DNA of 64,000 bases, taken from the NCBI GenBank assembly GCA_900107365.1, contig FNPS01000006.1:187452-251451 (forward strand), written 5' to 3'. A program made the translations under genes and the position numbers. This DNA comes from Flavobacterium aquidurense (GTDB lineage: Bacteria > Bacteroidota > Bacteroidia > Flavobacteriales > Flavobacteriaceae). Positions 25,072 to 33,674 of the stretch are shown one piece after another (position 1 is the first letter of the stretch; each line of letters starts with the position of its first letter). The notes below the pieces were generated by a model. It worked only from the letters and a program-made list of their open reading frames with translations. It did no database searches and was not told the DNA's origin.

Positions 25072-27447
25072 TTGAAAAATAAATTAATAGCGTTTTCACA
25101 ACGCATTATAAATTGGATAAAAAAGAATAAAATAAAATCAGCAATTGCATTTCTGCTTTTGCTGATTTATTATTTCTCTATACCACGAACATTATTTCAG
25201 GAACCTTATTCAACGGTAATTGAAAGTAAAGAAGGAGAACTGCTTGGCGCAAAAATAGCCGATGACGGACAGTGGCGTTTTCCTGCGCAGGATAGTGTGC
25301 CTAATAAATTCAAAAAATGTATCGTTTATTTTGAAGACGAATATTTCTACAAGCACCCCGGATTTAATCCGGTGTCGATGTTAAACGCAATTAAACAAAA
25401 CAAAAAGGCAGGCAAAGTGGTTCGAGGTGGAAGTACGTTAACACAGCAGGTTATTCGTTTATCCCGAAAAGGAAAAGGAAGAACCTATTTTGAAAAATTA
25501 ATCGAAATCATTCTCGCAACCCGATTAGAATTGGGATATTCTAAAAATGAAATTCTTGAATTATATGCAGCTCATGCACCTTTTGGAGGAAATGTGGTTG
25601 GACTTGAAATGGCTTCGTGGCGTTATTTTGGAGTGCAATCGAGTCAATTATCATGGGCTGAGAATGCTGTATTGGCTGTTTTGCCTAATGCACCAAGTTT
25701 GATTTATCCGGGTAAAAATCAGATCAAGTTATTGAATAAACGTAACCAATTATTGTTGAAATTACATCAGGAAGGAATTATTGATCAACAGACTTACGAA
25801 TTGTCAATTGATGAACCATTGCCGCAAAAACCTTATGATTTGCCTCAGATTGCGCCTCATTTGTTGCAGCGAGTTGCTAAAAGTGAAGAAGGAACCCGTG
25901 TAAAAACTACGATTGATTATGCTTTGCAAAACAGAGTCAATCAAATTGCAAGGTATTATTACAATCAGTACAAACAGAATGAAGTGAATAATCTGGCTAT
26001 TTTAGTTATTGATGTTGAGAATCGAAACGTAATGAGTTATGTTGGTAATGCTCCAACAGATAAAGATCACCAAAAAGATGTTGACATTATTGATGCACCA
26101 AGAAGCACCGGTAGTATTTTGAAACCGCTTTTATACGCTGGAATGCTGGACGACGGCGAATTATTGCCGAATACTTTAGTAGCTGATGTACCAACGCAAA
26201 TAGCAGGATATACACCGCAGAATTTTAATCTCACATTTGACGGAGCAGTTCCGGCACATCGCGCCTTGTCGCGATCGCTGAACATTCCTGCAGTTTTAAT
26301 GCTTCAGGATTTTGGTGTGAATAAATTTTATGAAGAATTGCAAAAATTCAAATTAAGAGATATTAATAAAACACCAGATCATTACGGATTGTCGCTTATT
26401 TTGGGCGGTGCCGAAAGTAATTTATGGGATTTATGTCGAACGTATGCAGGATTGTCTTCAACTGTAAATTATTATACTAAAAAGCAAGCGAAGTATCGAA
26501 CGAAGGAATTTATAGAGCTGAATTTTAAAAATGATTTTGAACCCGATTTTGGTTCAGAAACAGACCAAAAGAATATAATAGGCGCCGGAGCAATTTGGTT
26601 AACGTATAATGCAATGGAACAAGTAAACCGTCCGGAAGGAGATGAAGCCTGGAAGTTTTATGATAGCTCATTAAAAATTGCCTGGAAAACCGGAACCAGT
26701 TTTGGAAATAGAGATGCCTGGGCCATTGGTACCAATTCAAAATATGTAGTAGGGATTTGGGTGGGAAATGCAACAGGCGAGGGTAGACCAACCTTAACAG
26801 GAGTTACGAGTGCAGCACCTATTTTATTTGATGTTTTTAATTTATTGCCAAGACAAAAGTGGTTCGCAACACCTTATAAGGATTTAGAAGAAGTTGAGGT
26901 TTGTCGTTTAAGCGGTTATCTGGCAAAAGAAGATTGTCCTAAAATCAAACAATGGGTTTCTAAAAAAGGAAAATCTACGGCAGTTTGCCCGTATCATAAA
27001 AAGGTTCATTTAGATAAATCGGAGCGATTCCAGGTTAATAGCAGTTGCGAAAGTGTTGATAATATTATCACTAAAAGCTGGTTTGTTTTGCCTCCGGTTA
27101 TGGCGTGGTATTACAAAAGTCAGCATATTGAATATTTGCCTTTGCCGCCATTTAAGGAAGATTGCCAGGGAACACAAACGACAACAATGGATTTTATTTA
27201 TCCGAAAACGAATAGTAAAATTTATTTAACGAAGAATTTTAATAGCGAAGTGCAGCCTGTAATTCTGAAAGTCGCTTATTCAGAAAGAGATAAAGAATTG
27301 TTTTGGTATGTTGATGATGTTTATAAAGCGACCACCAAAACGTTTCATGAATTACCTATTACGCCAACTTCAGGAACGCATTATATCACAGTTGTTGATG
27401 CTTTTGGAAATGAAATTAGACGGAAAATTGAAATTGTGAGGGAATAA
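25072..27447 (+). CDS. pbpC: Penicillin-binding protein 1C
   Basis: An inner-membrane bifunctional peptidoglycan synthase of 791 residues. A membrane anchor at about 22-40 (SAIAFLLLLIYYFSI) is followed by the GT51 glycosyltransferase domain, with the catalytic EDEYFYKHPGF and GGSTLTQQVIR. The transpeptidase domain has the nucleophile in STGSILKP (SxxK) and the KTG motif in AWKTGTSFGNRDAW. The last 100 or so residues match the C-terminal beta domain typical of PbpC. The start is TTG, supported by the position of the anchor. PBP1C with A2M is the known periplasmic repair/defence pairing: A2M traps proteases while PBP1C repairs breached wall. Confidence 0.92.
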   Translation: MKNKLIAFSQRIINWIKKNKIKSAIAFLLLLIYYFSIPRTLFQEPYSTVIESKEGELLGAKIADDGQWRFPAQDSVPNKFKKCIVYFEDEYFYKHPGFNPVSMLNAIKQNKKAGKVVRGGSTLTQQVIRLSRKGKGRTYFEKLIEIILATRLELGYSKNEILELYAAHAPFGGNVVGLEMASWRYFGVQSSQLSWAENAVLAVLPNAPSLIYPGKNQIKLLNKRNQLLLKLHQEGIIDQQTYELSIDEPLPQKPYDLPQIAPHLLQRVAKSEEGTRVKTTIDYALQNRVNQIARYYYNQYKQNEVNNLAILVIDVENRNVMSYVGNAPTDKDHQKDVDIIDAPRSTGSILKPLLYAGMLDDGELLPNTLVADVPTQIAGYTPQNFNLTFDGAVPAHRALSRSLNIPAVLMLQDFGVNKFYEELQKFKLRDINKTPDHYGLSLILGGAESNLWDLCRTYAGLSSTVNYYTKKQAKYRTKEFIELNFKNDFEPDFGSETDQKNIIGAGAIWLTYNAMEQVNRPEGDEAWKFYDSSLKIAWKTGTSFGNRDAWAIGTNSKYVVGIWVGNATGEGRPTLTGVTSAAPILFDVFNLLPRQKWFATPYKDLEEVEVCRLSGYLAKEDCPKIKQWVSKKGKSTAVCPYHKKVHLDKSERFQVNSSCESVDNIITKSWFVLPPVMAWYYKSQHIEYLPLPPFKEDCQGTQTTTMDFIYPKTNSKIYLTKNFNSEVQPVILKVAYSERDKELFWYVDDVYKATTKTFHELPITPTSGTHYITVVDAFGNEIRRKIEIVRE

Positions 27448-27798
27448 AGATTAAAAATTCCAAAATTAAGCACACTCAAAAGTTTTTTCCGCCACGAATT
27501 CACGAATTATTTTGTGAGTTTGTGGTTGTGTTTTTACCGCAAATTGCACAAATTGCCACAAATTTAATTAGTGAAAATTTGTGTAATTTGTGGCAAACCT
27601 TTTAAATCTGCGTGAAAAAATAATTCGTGAATTGCTTTACCATTTCGCTATCGGCTCGGGTCTAAATTTCAAATCAGGAAAATTGTAGTAAAAAAAATAG
27701 CCACGAATTCACGAATTAGTTTAAAATTAATTCGTGAATTCGTGGCGGAAAAAAAAGTCATAAAAAAACCGCCAATCTTTCGAGAGGCGGTTTTTATT
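27448..27798. repeat. 351-bp gap of CACGAATT and CACAAATT palindromes
   Basis: No gene is seen. CCACGAATTCACGAATT occurs at 27493-27509 and again at 27701-27717. The second copy forms a perfect 19-bp stem with 27728-27746. Between them, TTGCCACAAATT (around 27550) and AATTTGTGGCAA (around 27590) form another hairpin. TAATTCGTGAATTG (about 27621) is a further half-site. The family also occurs at 11067-11128. Confidence 0.8.
27764..27795. terminator. Terminator of the RNase G gene
   Basis: AAAAACCGCC and GGCGGTTTTT form a stem 3 bp from the rng stop. It can act in both directions. Confidence 0.88.
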
Positions 27799-29343
27799 TT
27801 ATTCTGAAATAACATTTCCTTTTTTATCATAGAAATGGTATTCTAAGTACGTGTAAGCGTCACGAGGTATGATTTTCACCCATTTCTTATGTTCAAAAAA
27901 CCATTTTGAACGTAATGATGGAAAACCTTTACTGAGGTATGCAGCCACAAACGGATGTACATTAAGCACGACGCCTTTGTGGATTTTTAAAATTCTGTCC
28001 AGATCAGATGCGATTTTATCAATGATTAAAATTGGCGCTTCAATTTCGCCATGTTCATTGTTTGGATCTTCTTCTCTAGTCTTAATATTAACTTCTGGTC
28101 TCACGCGTTGTCTGGTAATTTGAACTAAACCAAATTTACTAGGCGGTAAGATTTTATGTTTTGCTTTATCGTCGCTCATTTCTTCTCGCAAGAAGTCGAA
28201 CAAGACTTTCCTGTTTTCAGGATTAGACATATCGATAAAATCAACTACGATTATTCCGCCCATATCACGCAAACGAAGTTGTCTGGCAATTTCAGCGGCA
28301 GCAATCATATTCACTTCCATGGCCGTGTCTTCCTGGTTGGTCGCCTTATTTGAACGGTTTCCGCTGTTTACGTCTATAACGTGAAGAGCTTCAGTATGTT
28401 CAATAATAAGATAGGCGCCTTTACTCATGGAAACGGTACGTCCAAATGAAGTTTTGATTTGTCTCTCTATATTGTATTTCTCGAAAATTGGAGTGTCATT
28501 TGATTGATAAAACTTTACAATCGATTGTTTTGAAGGTGCAATTTCTTGCAGATATTCCTTCGTTTGGTGGAACAACTCTTCGTCATCTATCTGAATACCG
28601 CTGAAGGTATCATTAAATACATCTCTTAATATCGAAGAAGCTCTGTTAAGCTCTCCTAATACTTTTGATGGATGATGAGCAGTTGGTAATTTTTTACACA
28701 TTGCAGTCCATCTGCCAAGCAGGTTCTGCAAATCTTTTTCTAATTCGGCTACGTTTTTGCCTTCGGCTACTGTGCGAACAATAACACCAAATCCTTTAGG
28801 TTTGATCGATAGAACAAGTTTTTTTAGACGATCCTTTTCCTTTTTGTCTTCTATTTTTTGAGAAATAGAAACACGGTCAGAAAACGGAACGAGAACAATA
28901 AATCTTCCTGCCAATGAAAGCTCAGCGCTTATCCTTGGACCTTTGGTTGATATAGGTTCTTTAACAACTTGAACTAAAACAGATTGATTGGCACTTAAAA
29001 TATCAGTAATGATGCCATCTTTGTCAATCTCTTTTTCAAACTGAAAGGTTTTTAGGGAGAAATCTTTTATTTTACCTGCGCTTACAAGTTTTATGAATTT
29101 CAGTTGGGAAGCTAAGTTAGGTCCTAAATCGTGATAATGTAAAAAGGCATCTTTTTCGAAGCCCACATTTACAAAAGCAGCGTTAAGTCCAGCAACTGGT
29201 TTTCGTATTTTGGCAATAAAAATATCACCAACCTGAAAGTTGCTTTTCTCTTCTTCTTTGTGTAATTCAATTAGTTTTCCATCTTTTAATAAGGCAAAAT
29301 CTACGGCTTCAGAACTAGATCTAATGATTAATTCTTTATTCAC
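27799..29343 (-). CDS. rng: Ribonuclease G/E family endoribonuclease
   Basis: A cytoplasmic single-strand-specific endoribonuclease for rRNA and mRNA processing. The 514-residue length matches RNase G rather than the long RNase E. An S1-like domain lies near residues 35-120 (GDIFIAKIRKPVAGLNAAFV). Catalytic acidic residues sit in HVIDVNSGNRSNK and GIIVVDFIDM. The segment after QITRQRVRPEVNIKTREEDP, where RNase E/G proteins often carry the CPxCxG zinc-link, has no cysteines here. A 30-residue basic protein gene and HU lie upstream, separated by about 260 bp. Confidence 0.9.
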   Translation of the reverse strand: MNKELIIRSSSEAVDFALLKDGKLIELHKEEEKSNFQVGDIFIAKIRKPVAGLNAAFVNVGFEKDAFLHYHDLGPNLASQLKFIKLVSAGKIKDFSLKTFQFEKEIDKDGIITDILSANQSVLVQVVKEPISTKGPRISAELSLAGRFIVLVPFSDRVSISQKIEDKKEKDRLKKLVLSIKPKGFGVIVRTVAEGKNVAELEKDLQNLLGRWTAMCKKLPTAHHPSKVLGELNRASSILRDVFNDTFSGIQIDDEELFHQTKEYLQEIAPSKQSIVKFYQSNDTPIFEKYNIERQIKTSFGRTVSMSKGAYLIIEHTEALHVIDVNSGNRSNKATNQEDTAMEVNMIAAAEIARQLRLRDMGGIIVVDFIDMSNPENRKVLFDFLREEMSDDKAKHKILPPSKFGLVQITRQRVRPEVNIKTREEDPNNEHGEIEAPILIIDKIASDLDRILKIHKGVVLNVHPFVAAYLSKGFPSLRSKWFFEHKKWVKIIPRDAYTYLEYHFYDKKGNVISE

Positions 29344-29588
29344 ACTGTAAATTTTTATCTGTTTTTTCAGAAAATAGAATATAGAGAAAAGAATATAGAT
29401 TTAAAAAAGCTACAATCTAAAATCTAAGATCTAAAATCTTATCTACAGATGGATTAAACAATATTTTTAACAGGTATTGAACCCGGGGGATTTTAGTTAG
29501 CAGTTTTAAGTATCAGTTAGCAGTTTTAAGCTGCAGACTGTGACTGGTCACTGAGACTAAATTCCAATTTCAATGAACGTTTAAAAAG
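29344..29588. other. Spacer of short-period tracts between rng and the 30-codon gene
   Basis: The spacer holds an AATCTAAAATCT-type tract (about 29410-29445), a direct repeat GTTAGCAGTTTTAAG (about 29495-29532) and a GACTGwGACT-type run (29535-29560). No ORF is supported. No clear rng promoter could be identified. Confidence 0.55.
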
Positions 29589-29589
29589 A

Positions 29590-29614
29590 AAAAAGTAGTT
29601 TAAAACTACTTTTT
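29590..29614 (-). terminator. Terminator overlapping the end of the 30-codon gene
   Basis: AAAAAGTAGTTT and AAACTACTTTTT form a palindrome with A/T flanks. The minus-strand stop codon TAG (29606-29608) is inside the stem, so coding and termination signals overlap. Confidence 0.7.
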
Positions 29615-29698
29615 CTTTTTGTGACGGTTAGCTCTCGCTCTTTTTTTACGTTTGTGAGTAGCTACCTTATGTCTCTTTCTTTTTTTACCACTTGGCAT
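29606..29698 (-). CDS. 30-residue highly basic protein, probably ribosome-associated
   Basis: The frame reads MPSGKKRKRHKVATHKRKKR and continues ARANRHKKKK, then TAG. More than half of the residues are Lys, Arg or His. I recall near-identical short proteins throughout flavobacteria, and such composition is typical of small ribosomal proteins; a Bacteroidota-specific large-subunit protein is the best guess. It lies 28 bp downstream of the HU gene on the same strand, so it is probably co-transcribed from the HU promoter. A terminator hairpin overlaps its stop codon. The clean start and stop and this operon position argue for a real gene. Confidence 0.8.
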   Translation of the reverse strand: MPSGKKRKRHKVATHKRKKRARANRHKKKK

Positions 29699-29726
29699 AT
29701 CGTGTCGATTTTATGATTAATTAATA

Positions 29727-30017
29727 TTATTTTGCTTCGTTGTTAGTTTTTACTCCTTCTACAAAAACTTTTGCAGGTTTAAACGCAGGAATATTGTGTG
29801 CAGGAATTTTGATAGTGGTGTTTTTTGAAATGTTTCTTCCTGTCTTTTCAGCTCTGGTTTTTACGATAAAACTTCCGAAACCTCTTAGGTAAACATTGTC
29901 ACCAGTTTCTAAAGAAGTTTTAACTTCTTCCATAAAAGTTTCTACTGTTGCTTGAACATCTCCTTTTTCAAGACCTAGTTTCTCTGAAATTTTCGCTACG
30001 ATATCTGCTTTCGTCAT
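29727..30017 (-). CDS. HU-family DNA-binding protein
   Basis: A 96-residue nucleoid protein of the HU/IHF family that bends DNA as a dimer. MTKADIVAKISEKLGL at the N-terminus and VYLRGFGSFIVKTRAEKTGRN (about 45-65) are diagnostic. The DNA-inserting arm reads NTTIKIPAHNIPAFKP, with proline at its tip. A good promoter lies upstream (TTG, 21 bp, TATATTTG). A 30-residue basic protein gene follows. Confidence 0.93.
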   Translation of the reverse strand: MTKADIVAKISEKLGLEKGDVQATVETFMEEVKTSLETGDNVYLRGFGSFIVKTRAEKTGRNISKNTTIKIPAHNIPAFKPAKVFVEGVKTNNEAK

Positions 30018-30066
30018 TTTCTTTCCTATTTTATTTTATAAATGATGTACTATTTTTTTGAGTTTG

Positions 30067-30098
30067 CAAATATAGGAATTAAAAAAATAATTAATCAA
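30067..30098 (-). promoter_or_regulatory. HU promoter (-33 and -7)
   Basis: On the minus strand, TTG (30096-30098), 21 bp, then TATATTTG (30067-30074). Both elements fit the Bacteroidota TTTG/TAnnTTTG pattern and spacing. The leader would be about 40 nt. Confidence 0.65.
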
Positions 30099-30131
30099 GC
30101 TAATTCGTTAAATTTTAATTACATAAACATT

Positions 30132-30139
30132 TACTTTTG
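30132..30139 (+). promoter_or_regulatory. mutY promoter -7 element
   Basis: TACTTTTG ends 18 bp before the ATG at 30158. It also argues against a TTG start at 30137, which would fall inside the -7 box. Confidence 0.55.
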
Positions 30140-30157
30140 TTTTCTAAGTATTTTATA

Positions 30158-31204
30158 ATGGATTTTCATAACATATTGATAAGTTGGTATTTACAGAACA
30201 AGCGCGATTTGCCGTGGCGGAATACGACCGATCCTTACCTAATTTGGCTCTCAGAAATTATCCTGCAGCAAACGCGAGTTGCTCAGGGAATGCCTTATTT
30301 TTTCAATTTTACGCAAGAATTTCCTACAGTGTTTGATTTGGCAAATGCCTCAGAAGAGCAGGTTTTGAAACTTTGGCAAGGGTTAGGTTATTATTCTCGC
30401 GCCCGAAATCTGCATAAAACAGCTCAATATGTGGCAAATGAGTTAAATGGAGTTTTTCCGGAAAACTATAATGGGTTACTAAAATTAAAAGGTGTTGGTG
30501 AATATACCGCCGCTGCGATTGCTTCTTTTTCTTATAATGAAGCGGTTCCTGTTGTTGATGGAAATGTATTTAGAGTACTTTCAAGATATTTTGATATTGA
30601 ATCGGATATTGGTTTGCCTGCAACAAAAAAAGAATTTACGGCACTGGCTAATGAAATAATGCCAAAAGATGATCCTGCAATCTTTAATCAGGCAATAATG
30701 GAATTTGGTGCTTTGCAATGTGTGCCTAAAAGTCCAAACTGTATGATTTGTGTTTTTAATGAAAGTTGTGCGGCTTTGCAAAAAAAGAAAGTTGATAGTT
30801 TACCAGTGAAATCAAAAAAAGTAAAAATCACAAATCGTTTCTTTAATTATTTGGTTTTAGAAGATGTTCTGGGTAATACTTTAATTCAAAAAAGGACTGC
30901 AAAAGGAATTTGGCACAATCTATATGAATTTCCTCTTTTGGAAACACACGAAATTGTTGGTTTTGATGTTGTCTCAAAAGCGGCCCAATTTAATGTTTTT
31001 CCTTCCTATACTATTATAGGTATAGAGGAGTGTGCGGAAACGACTGTTATTCATAAGCTTTCGCATCAACATCTCCATATTCAGTTCTGGAAAGTTAAAA
31101 TTAAAGAAAAAATAGTGAATGGTGTGAATACCAGTGATTTAAAAACTTTTCCTTTTCCAATTGTGATTTATAATTTTATAGAAAAGCAGGAAATAATTTG
31201 CTAA
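30158..31204 (+). CDS. mutY: A/G-specific adenine glycosylase
   Basis: A DNA repair enzyme that removes adenine mispaired with 8-oxoguanine. The 348-residue protein from the ATG at 30158 has the catalytic Glu in SEIILQQTRVAQG, the helix-hairpin-helix LKGVGEYTAAAIASF, and the catalytic Asp in PVVDGNVFRV. The 4Fe-4S cysteines are in CVPKSPNCMICVFNESC (C-x6-C-x2-C-x5-C). A NUDIX-like C-terminal domain that recognises 8-oxoG follows (RTAKGIWHNLYEFPLLE). The upstream in-frame TTG (30137) would overlap the promoter, so I reject it. ssb starts 36 bp downstream with its own promoter motif. Confidence 0.94.
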   Translation: MDFHNILISWYLQNKRDLPWRNTTDPYLIWLSEIILQQTRVAQGMPYFFNFTQEFPTVFDLANASEEQVLKLWQGLGYYSRARNLHKTAQYVANELNGVFPENYNGLLKLKGVGEYTAAAIASFSYNEAVPVVDGNVFRVLSRYFDIESDIGLPATKKEFTALANEIMPKDDPAIFNQAIMEFGALQCVPKSPNCMICVFNESCAALQKKKVDSLPVKSKKVKITNRFFNYLVLEDVLGNTLIQKRTAKGIWHNLYEFPLLETHEIVGFDVVSKAAQFNVFPSYTIIGIEECAETTVIHKLSHQHLHIQFWKVKIKEKIVNGVNTSDLKTFPFPIVIYNFIEKQEIIC

Positions 31205-31211
31205 AAAAATG

Positions 31212-31219
31212 TATCTTTG
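31212..31219 (+). promoter_or_regulatory. ssb promoter -7 element
   Basis: TATCTTTG lies 21 bp upstream of the ssb ATG, between mutY and ssb. It could drive ssb-gldE-gldD independently of mutY. Confidence 0.5.
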
Positions 31220-31240
31220 GGATAAATACCACTAAAAACT

Positions 31241-31681
31241 ATGAACGGAACTTTAAATAAGGTGATGCTGATTGGCCATTTGGGCGATGACGTGAAAATG
31301 CATTATTTTGATGGAGGAAACTGCATCGGTCGTTTTCAGTTAGCTACAAATGAAGTATATATCAATAAAACGACCAACGAAAAAATAACTTCAACTGAAT
31401 GGCATAATTTAGTTGTGCGCAATAAAGCCGCTGAAATCTGCGAGAAATATTTATCTAAAGGGGATAAAATATATGTTGAAGGACGTATAAAATCACGTCA
31501 ATGGCAAGCCGAAGACGGTATTACAAAATATACGACCGAAATTCAGGTAACTGAGTTTACTTTCTTGACTACCAAAAAAGAAACAGGAAATCATAAGCCA
31601 CATCAGGATCAGGAATCCGCAAAAAATACTAACTTTGATGCGTCGAACGAAAGCTTGCCTATAAACGACTTGCCTTTCTGA
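31241..31681 (+). CDS. ssb: Single-stranded DNA-binding protein
   Basis: A 146-residue OB-fold protein coating ssDNA in replication and repair. LNKVMLIGHLGDDVKMHYFDG is the usual N-terminal strand set, then TEWHNLVVRNKAAEICEKYLSKGDKIYVEGRI and RQWQAEDGITKYTTEI. The C-terminal tail after about residue 110 is disordered and ends in the partner-binding tip LPINDLPF, less acidic than the usual DDDLPF. gldE starts 23 bp downstream on the same strand. Confidence 0.94.
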   Translation: MNGTLNKVMLIGHLGDDVKMHYFDGGNCIGRFQLATNEVYINKTTNEKITSTEWHNLVVRNKAAEICEKYLSKGDKIYVEGRIKSRQWQAEDGITKYTTEIQVTEFTFLTTKKETGNHKPHQDQESAKNTNFDASNESLPINDLPF

Positions 31682-31704
31682 TTGTTTAACTAATCTTTTT
31701 TAAT

Positions 31705-33000
31705 TTGGACCCGGAGCCCAGTTTATTTTTTACTACAACTTTAGACATCAATTTAATAGTTGGTTTTGTCGGAATATTTATTTTGCTGTTTCTATCAGCA
31801 ATTGTATCAGGTGCCGAAGTAGCACTTTTTTCTTTATCTCAAAAAGATATTGATGAAACCTTACAGGACAATCTCCCAAAAGGGAAAATTATTTCCAATC
31901 TTTTAGATAAGCCCAAAAAACTTTTAGCGACCTTATTAGTAGCCAATAATTTTTTAAATATTGGTGTTGTAATTTTGTTCTCTTTTATAGGGCAAAATAT
32001 TTTTGATGATATCAGTTCACCAGTTTTAAAATTTATTTTAGAAGTAATTCTCGTTACGTTTCTGATTTTATTGTTTGCAGAAGTTTTACCTAAAGTTTAC
32101 GCAAGCCGAAACAATATAAAATTTGCTAAATGGGTAGCCTATCCAATTTCTTTTTTAGATAAATTACTGTCCCCAATAAGCTTGCCGATGCGCAGTGTTA
32201 CGTTATATTTGCAACATAAATTGGGAAAACAGAAAAATAGTTTTTCAATAAACCAGCTTTCTCAGGCTTTGGAACTTACAGATTCAGAAGGGACATCAAA
32301 AGATGAGCAAAAAATATTAGAAGGAATTGTTTCCTTTGGAAATACGGATACAAAACAAGTTATGAGTCCGAGGATTGATATTTTTGGTTTGGAAATATCA
32401 GAATCCTTTGAAGCTATTTATCCGAAGATAATCGAAAAAGGCTTTTCGAGAATTCCTGTTTATCGTGACAATATTGATCAGATTGAAGGCGTTTTATTTG
32501 TTAAAGATTTATTGCCGCATATTGATAAGAAAGAATTTGACTGGACGACTTTAATGAGGAAAGCTTTTTTTGTTCCTGAGAATAAAAAACTGGATAATTT
32601 ACTTAAGGATTTTCAAAGCCTTAAAAGTCATTTGGCGATTGTGGTTGATGAATACGGAGGGACATCGGGATTGGTTTCTTTAGAAGATGTTATAGAGGAA
32701 ATAGTAGGGGATATAAGCGATGAGTTTGATGATGAAAATTTAAATTTCTCACAAATTGATGAAAAGAATTTTCTTTTTGAAGGAAAAATTAACTTGAAAG
32801 ATTTTTACAGAATTATTGATGTCGACGAAGATATTTTTGAGTCACATAAAGGTGAAGCAGAAACATTGGCGGGTTTTATTTTAGAAATCCTTGGTAATTT
32901 TCCAAAAAAAGATCAAAAAATAGCTTTCGAAAACTGTGTTTTTACGATAGAAACAGTAGATAAAAAGCGTATAAAGCAAATAAAAGTAACAATAGAATAA
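31705..33000 (+). CDS. gldE: Gliding motility protein GldE (CNNM/CorC-like membrane protein)
   Basis: An inner-membrane protein of 431 residues. The N-terminal DUF21/CNNM domain has about four hydrophobic segments (IVGFVGIFILLFLSAIVSGA first). A CBS pair follows (about 205-325, with VMSPRIDIFGLE and AIVVDEYGGTSGLVSLEDVI), then a CorC_HlyC domain at the C-terminus. In F. johnsoniae gldE lies immediately before gldD and increases the function of GldD in gliding, and that same order is seen here. Only one base separates its stop from gldD. The start is TTG at 31705, since no ATG precedes the first membrane segment. A general hemolysin C/Mg-efflux homologue is the alternative, but the gene order favours GldE. 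Confidence 0.88.
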   Translation: MDPEPSLFFTTTLDINLIVGFVGIFILLFLSAIVSGAEVALFSLSQKDIDETLQDNLPKGKIISNLLDKPKKLLATLLVANNFLNIGVVILFSFIGQNIFDDISSPVLKFILEVILVTFLILLFAEVLPKVYASRNNIKFAKWVAYPISFLDKLLSPISLPMRSVTLYLQHKLGKQKNSFSINQLSQALELTDSEGTSKDEQKILEGIVSFGNTDTKQVMSPRIDIFGLEISESFEAIYPKIIEKGFSRIPVYRDNIDQIEGVLFVKDLLPHIDKKEFDWTTLMRKAFFVPENKKLDNLLKDFQSLKSHLAIVVDEYGGTSGLVSLEDVIEEIVGDISDEFDDENLNFSQIDEKNFLFEGKINLKDFYRIIDVDEDIFESHKGEAETLAGFILEILGNFPKKDQKIAFENCVFTIETVDKKRIKQIKVTIE

Positions 33001-33001
33001 A

Positions 33002-33562
33002 ATGTTTAAAAGAATAATTTCAATAACAATCATTTTGCTAACAGTAACATTTGTAAGCTGTAAAGATGATGTTTTGCCTAAGCCATCAGGTTTTTTACGC
33101 TTAGACTATCCGGAAGCAAAATATGTTAATTTTGAAAATAATTGCCCTTTTACTTTTGAAATGAATGAGGCTGCCACTATTAAAGGAGAAAAGGATTGTG
33201 GTTTTGCAATTACGTATCCAAAAATGAAAGCAACAATTTATTTGACTTACAAACCGGTAAATGGTAATATCGAAAAATTGCTTAAAGATGCTCAGAAATT
33301 AACTTACGAACATGTTATTAAAGCGGATGATATTTTGGAGCAACCGTATTTAAATCCTCAGAAAAAAGTTTACGGGATGTTTTATCAGGTAGATGGAAAC
33401 GCTGCAACAAACTCACAATTTTACGTGACTGACAGTACAAAACACTTTATAACAGGATCGGTTTATTTTTATGCTAAACCTAATTTTGATTCGGTTATGC
33501 CTGCTGCGAGTTATATTAAAAATGATATGCAAAGGCTTATGGAGACCTTGAAGTGGAAATAG
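33002..33562 (+). CDS. gldD: Gliding motility lipoprotein GldD
   Basis: A 186-residue lipoprotein. MFKRIISITIILLTVTFVSC ends in a lipobox with Cys20 as the lipidation site. The mature part has FLRLDYPEAKYVNFENNCPF and the cysteine pair in NNCPF and KDCGFAITYPKM. GldD is needed for gliding and, with the other Gld lipoproteins, for type IX secretion function. Adjacency to gldE (1 bp) fixes the assignment. A strong terminator follows 15 bp downstream, ending the ssb-gldE-gldD unit. Confidence 0.9.
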   Translation: MFKRIISITIILLTVTFVSCKDDVLPKPSGFLRLDYPEAKYVNFENNCPFTFEMNEAATIKGEKDCGFAITYPKMKATIYLTYKPVNGNIEKLLKDAQKLTYEHVIKADDILEQPYLNPQKKVYGMFYQVDGNAATNSQFYVTDSTKHFITGSVYFYAKPNFDSVMPAASYIKNDMQRLMETLKWK

Positions 33563-33577
33563 AAAAATAAAATCATA

Positions 33578-33607
33578 GAAAAGGCGTTCAATTTGAACGC
33601 CTTTTTT
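33578..33607 (+). terminator. Terminator of gldD
   Basis: AAAAGGCGTTCA and TGAACGCCTTTT pair around a 3-nt loop and are followed by further T residues. Confidence 0.88.
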
Positions 33608-33674
33608 GTGTGTTAAAAATTAAATATTACTTTAAGAAAATTCCAAATTGCAACAACAATTGGAATTTATTTAA

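Noticed and set aside
30137..30157. Upstream TTG start of mutY
   Set aside because: It lies inside the -7 promoter box TACTTTTG. The ATG at 30158 fits the MutY N-terminus.
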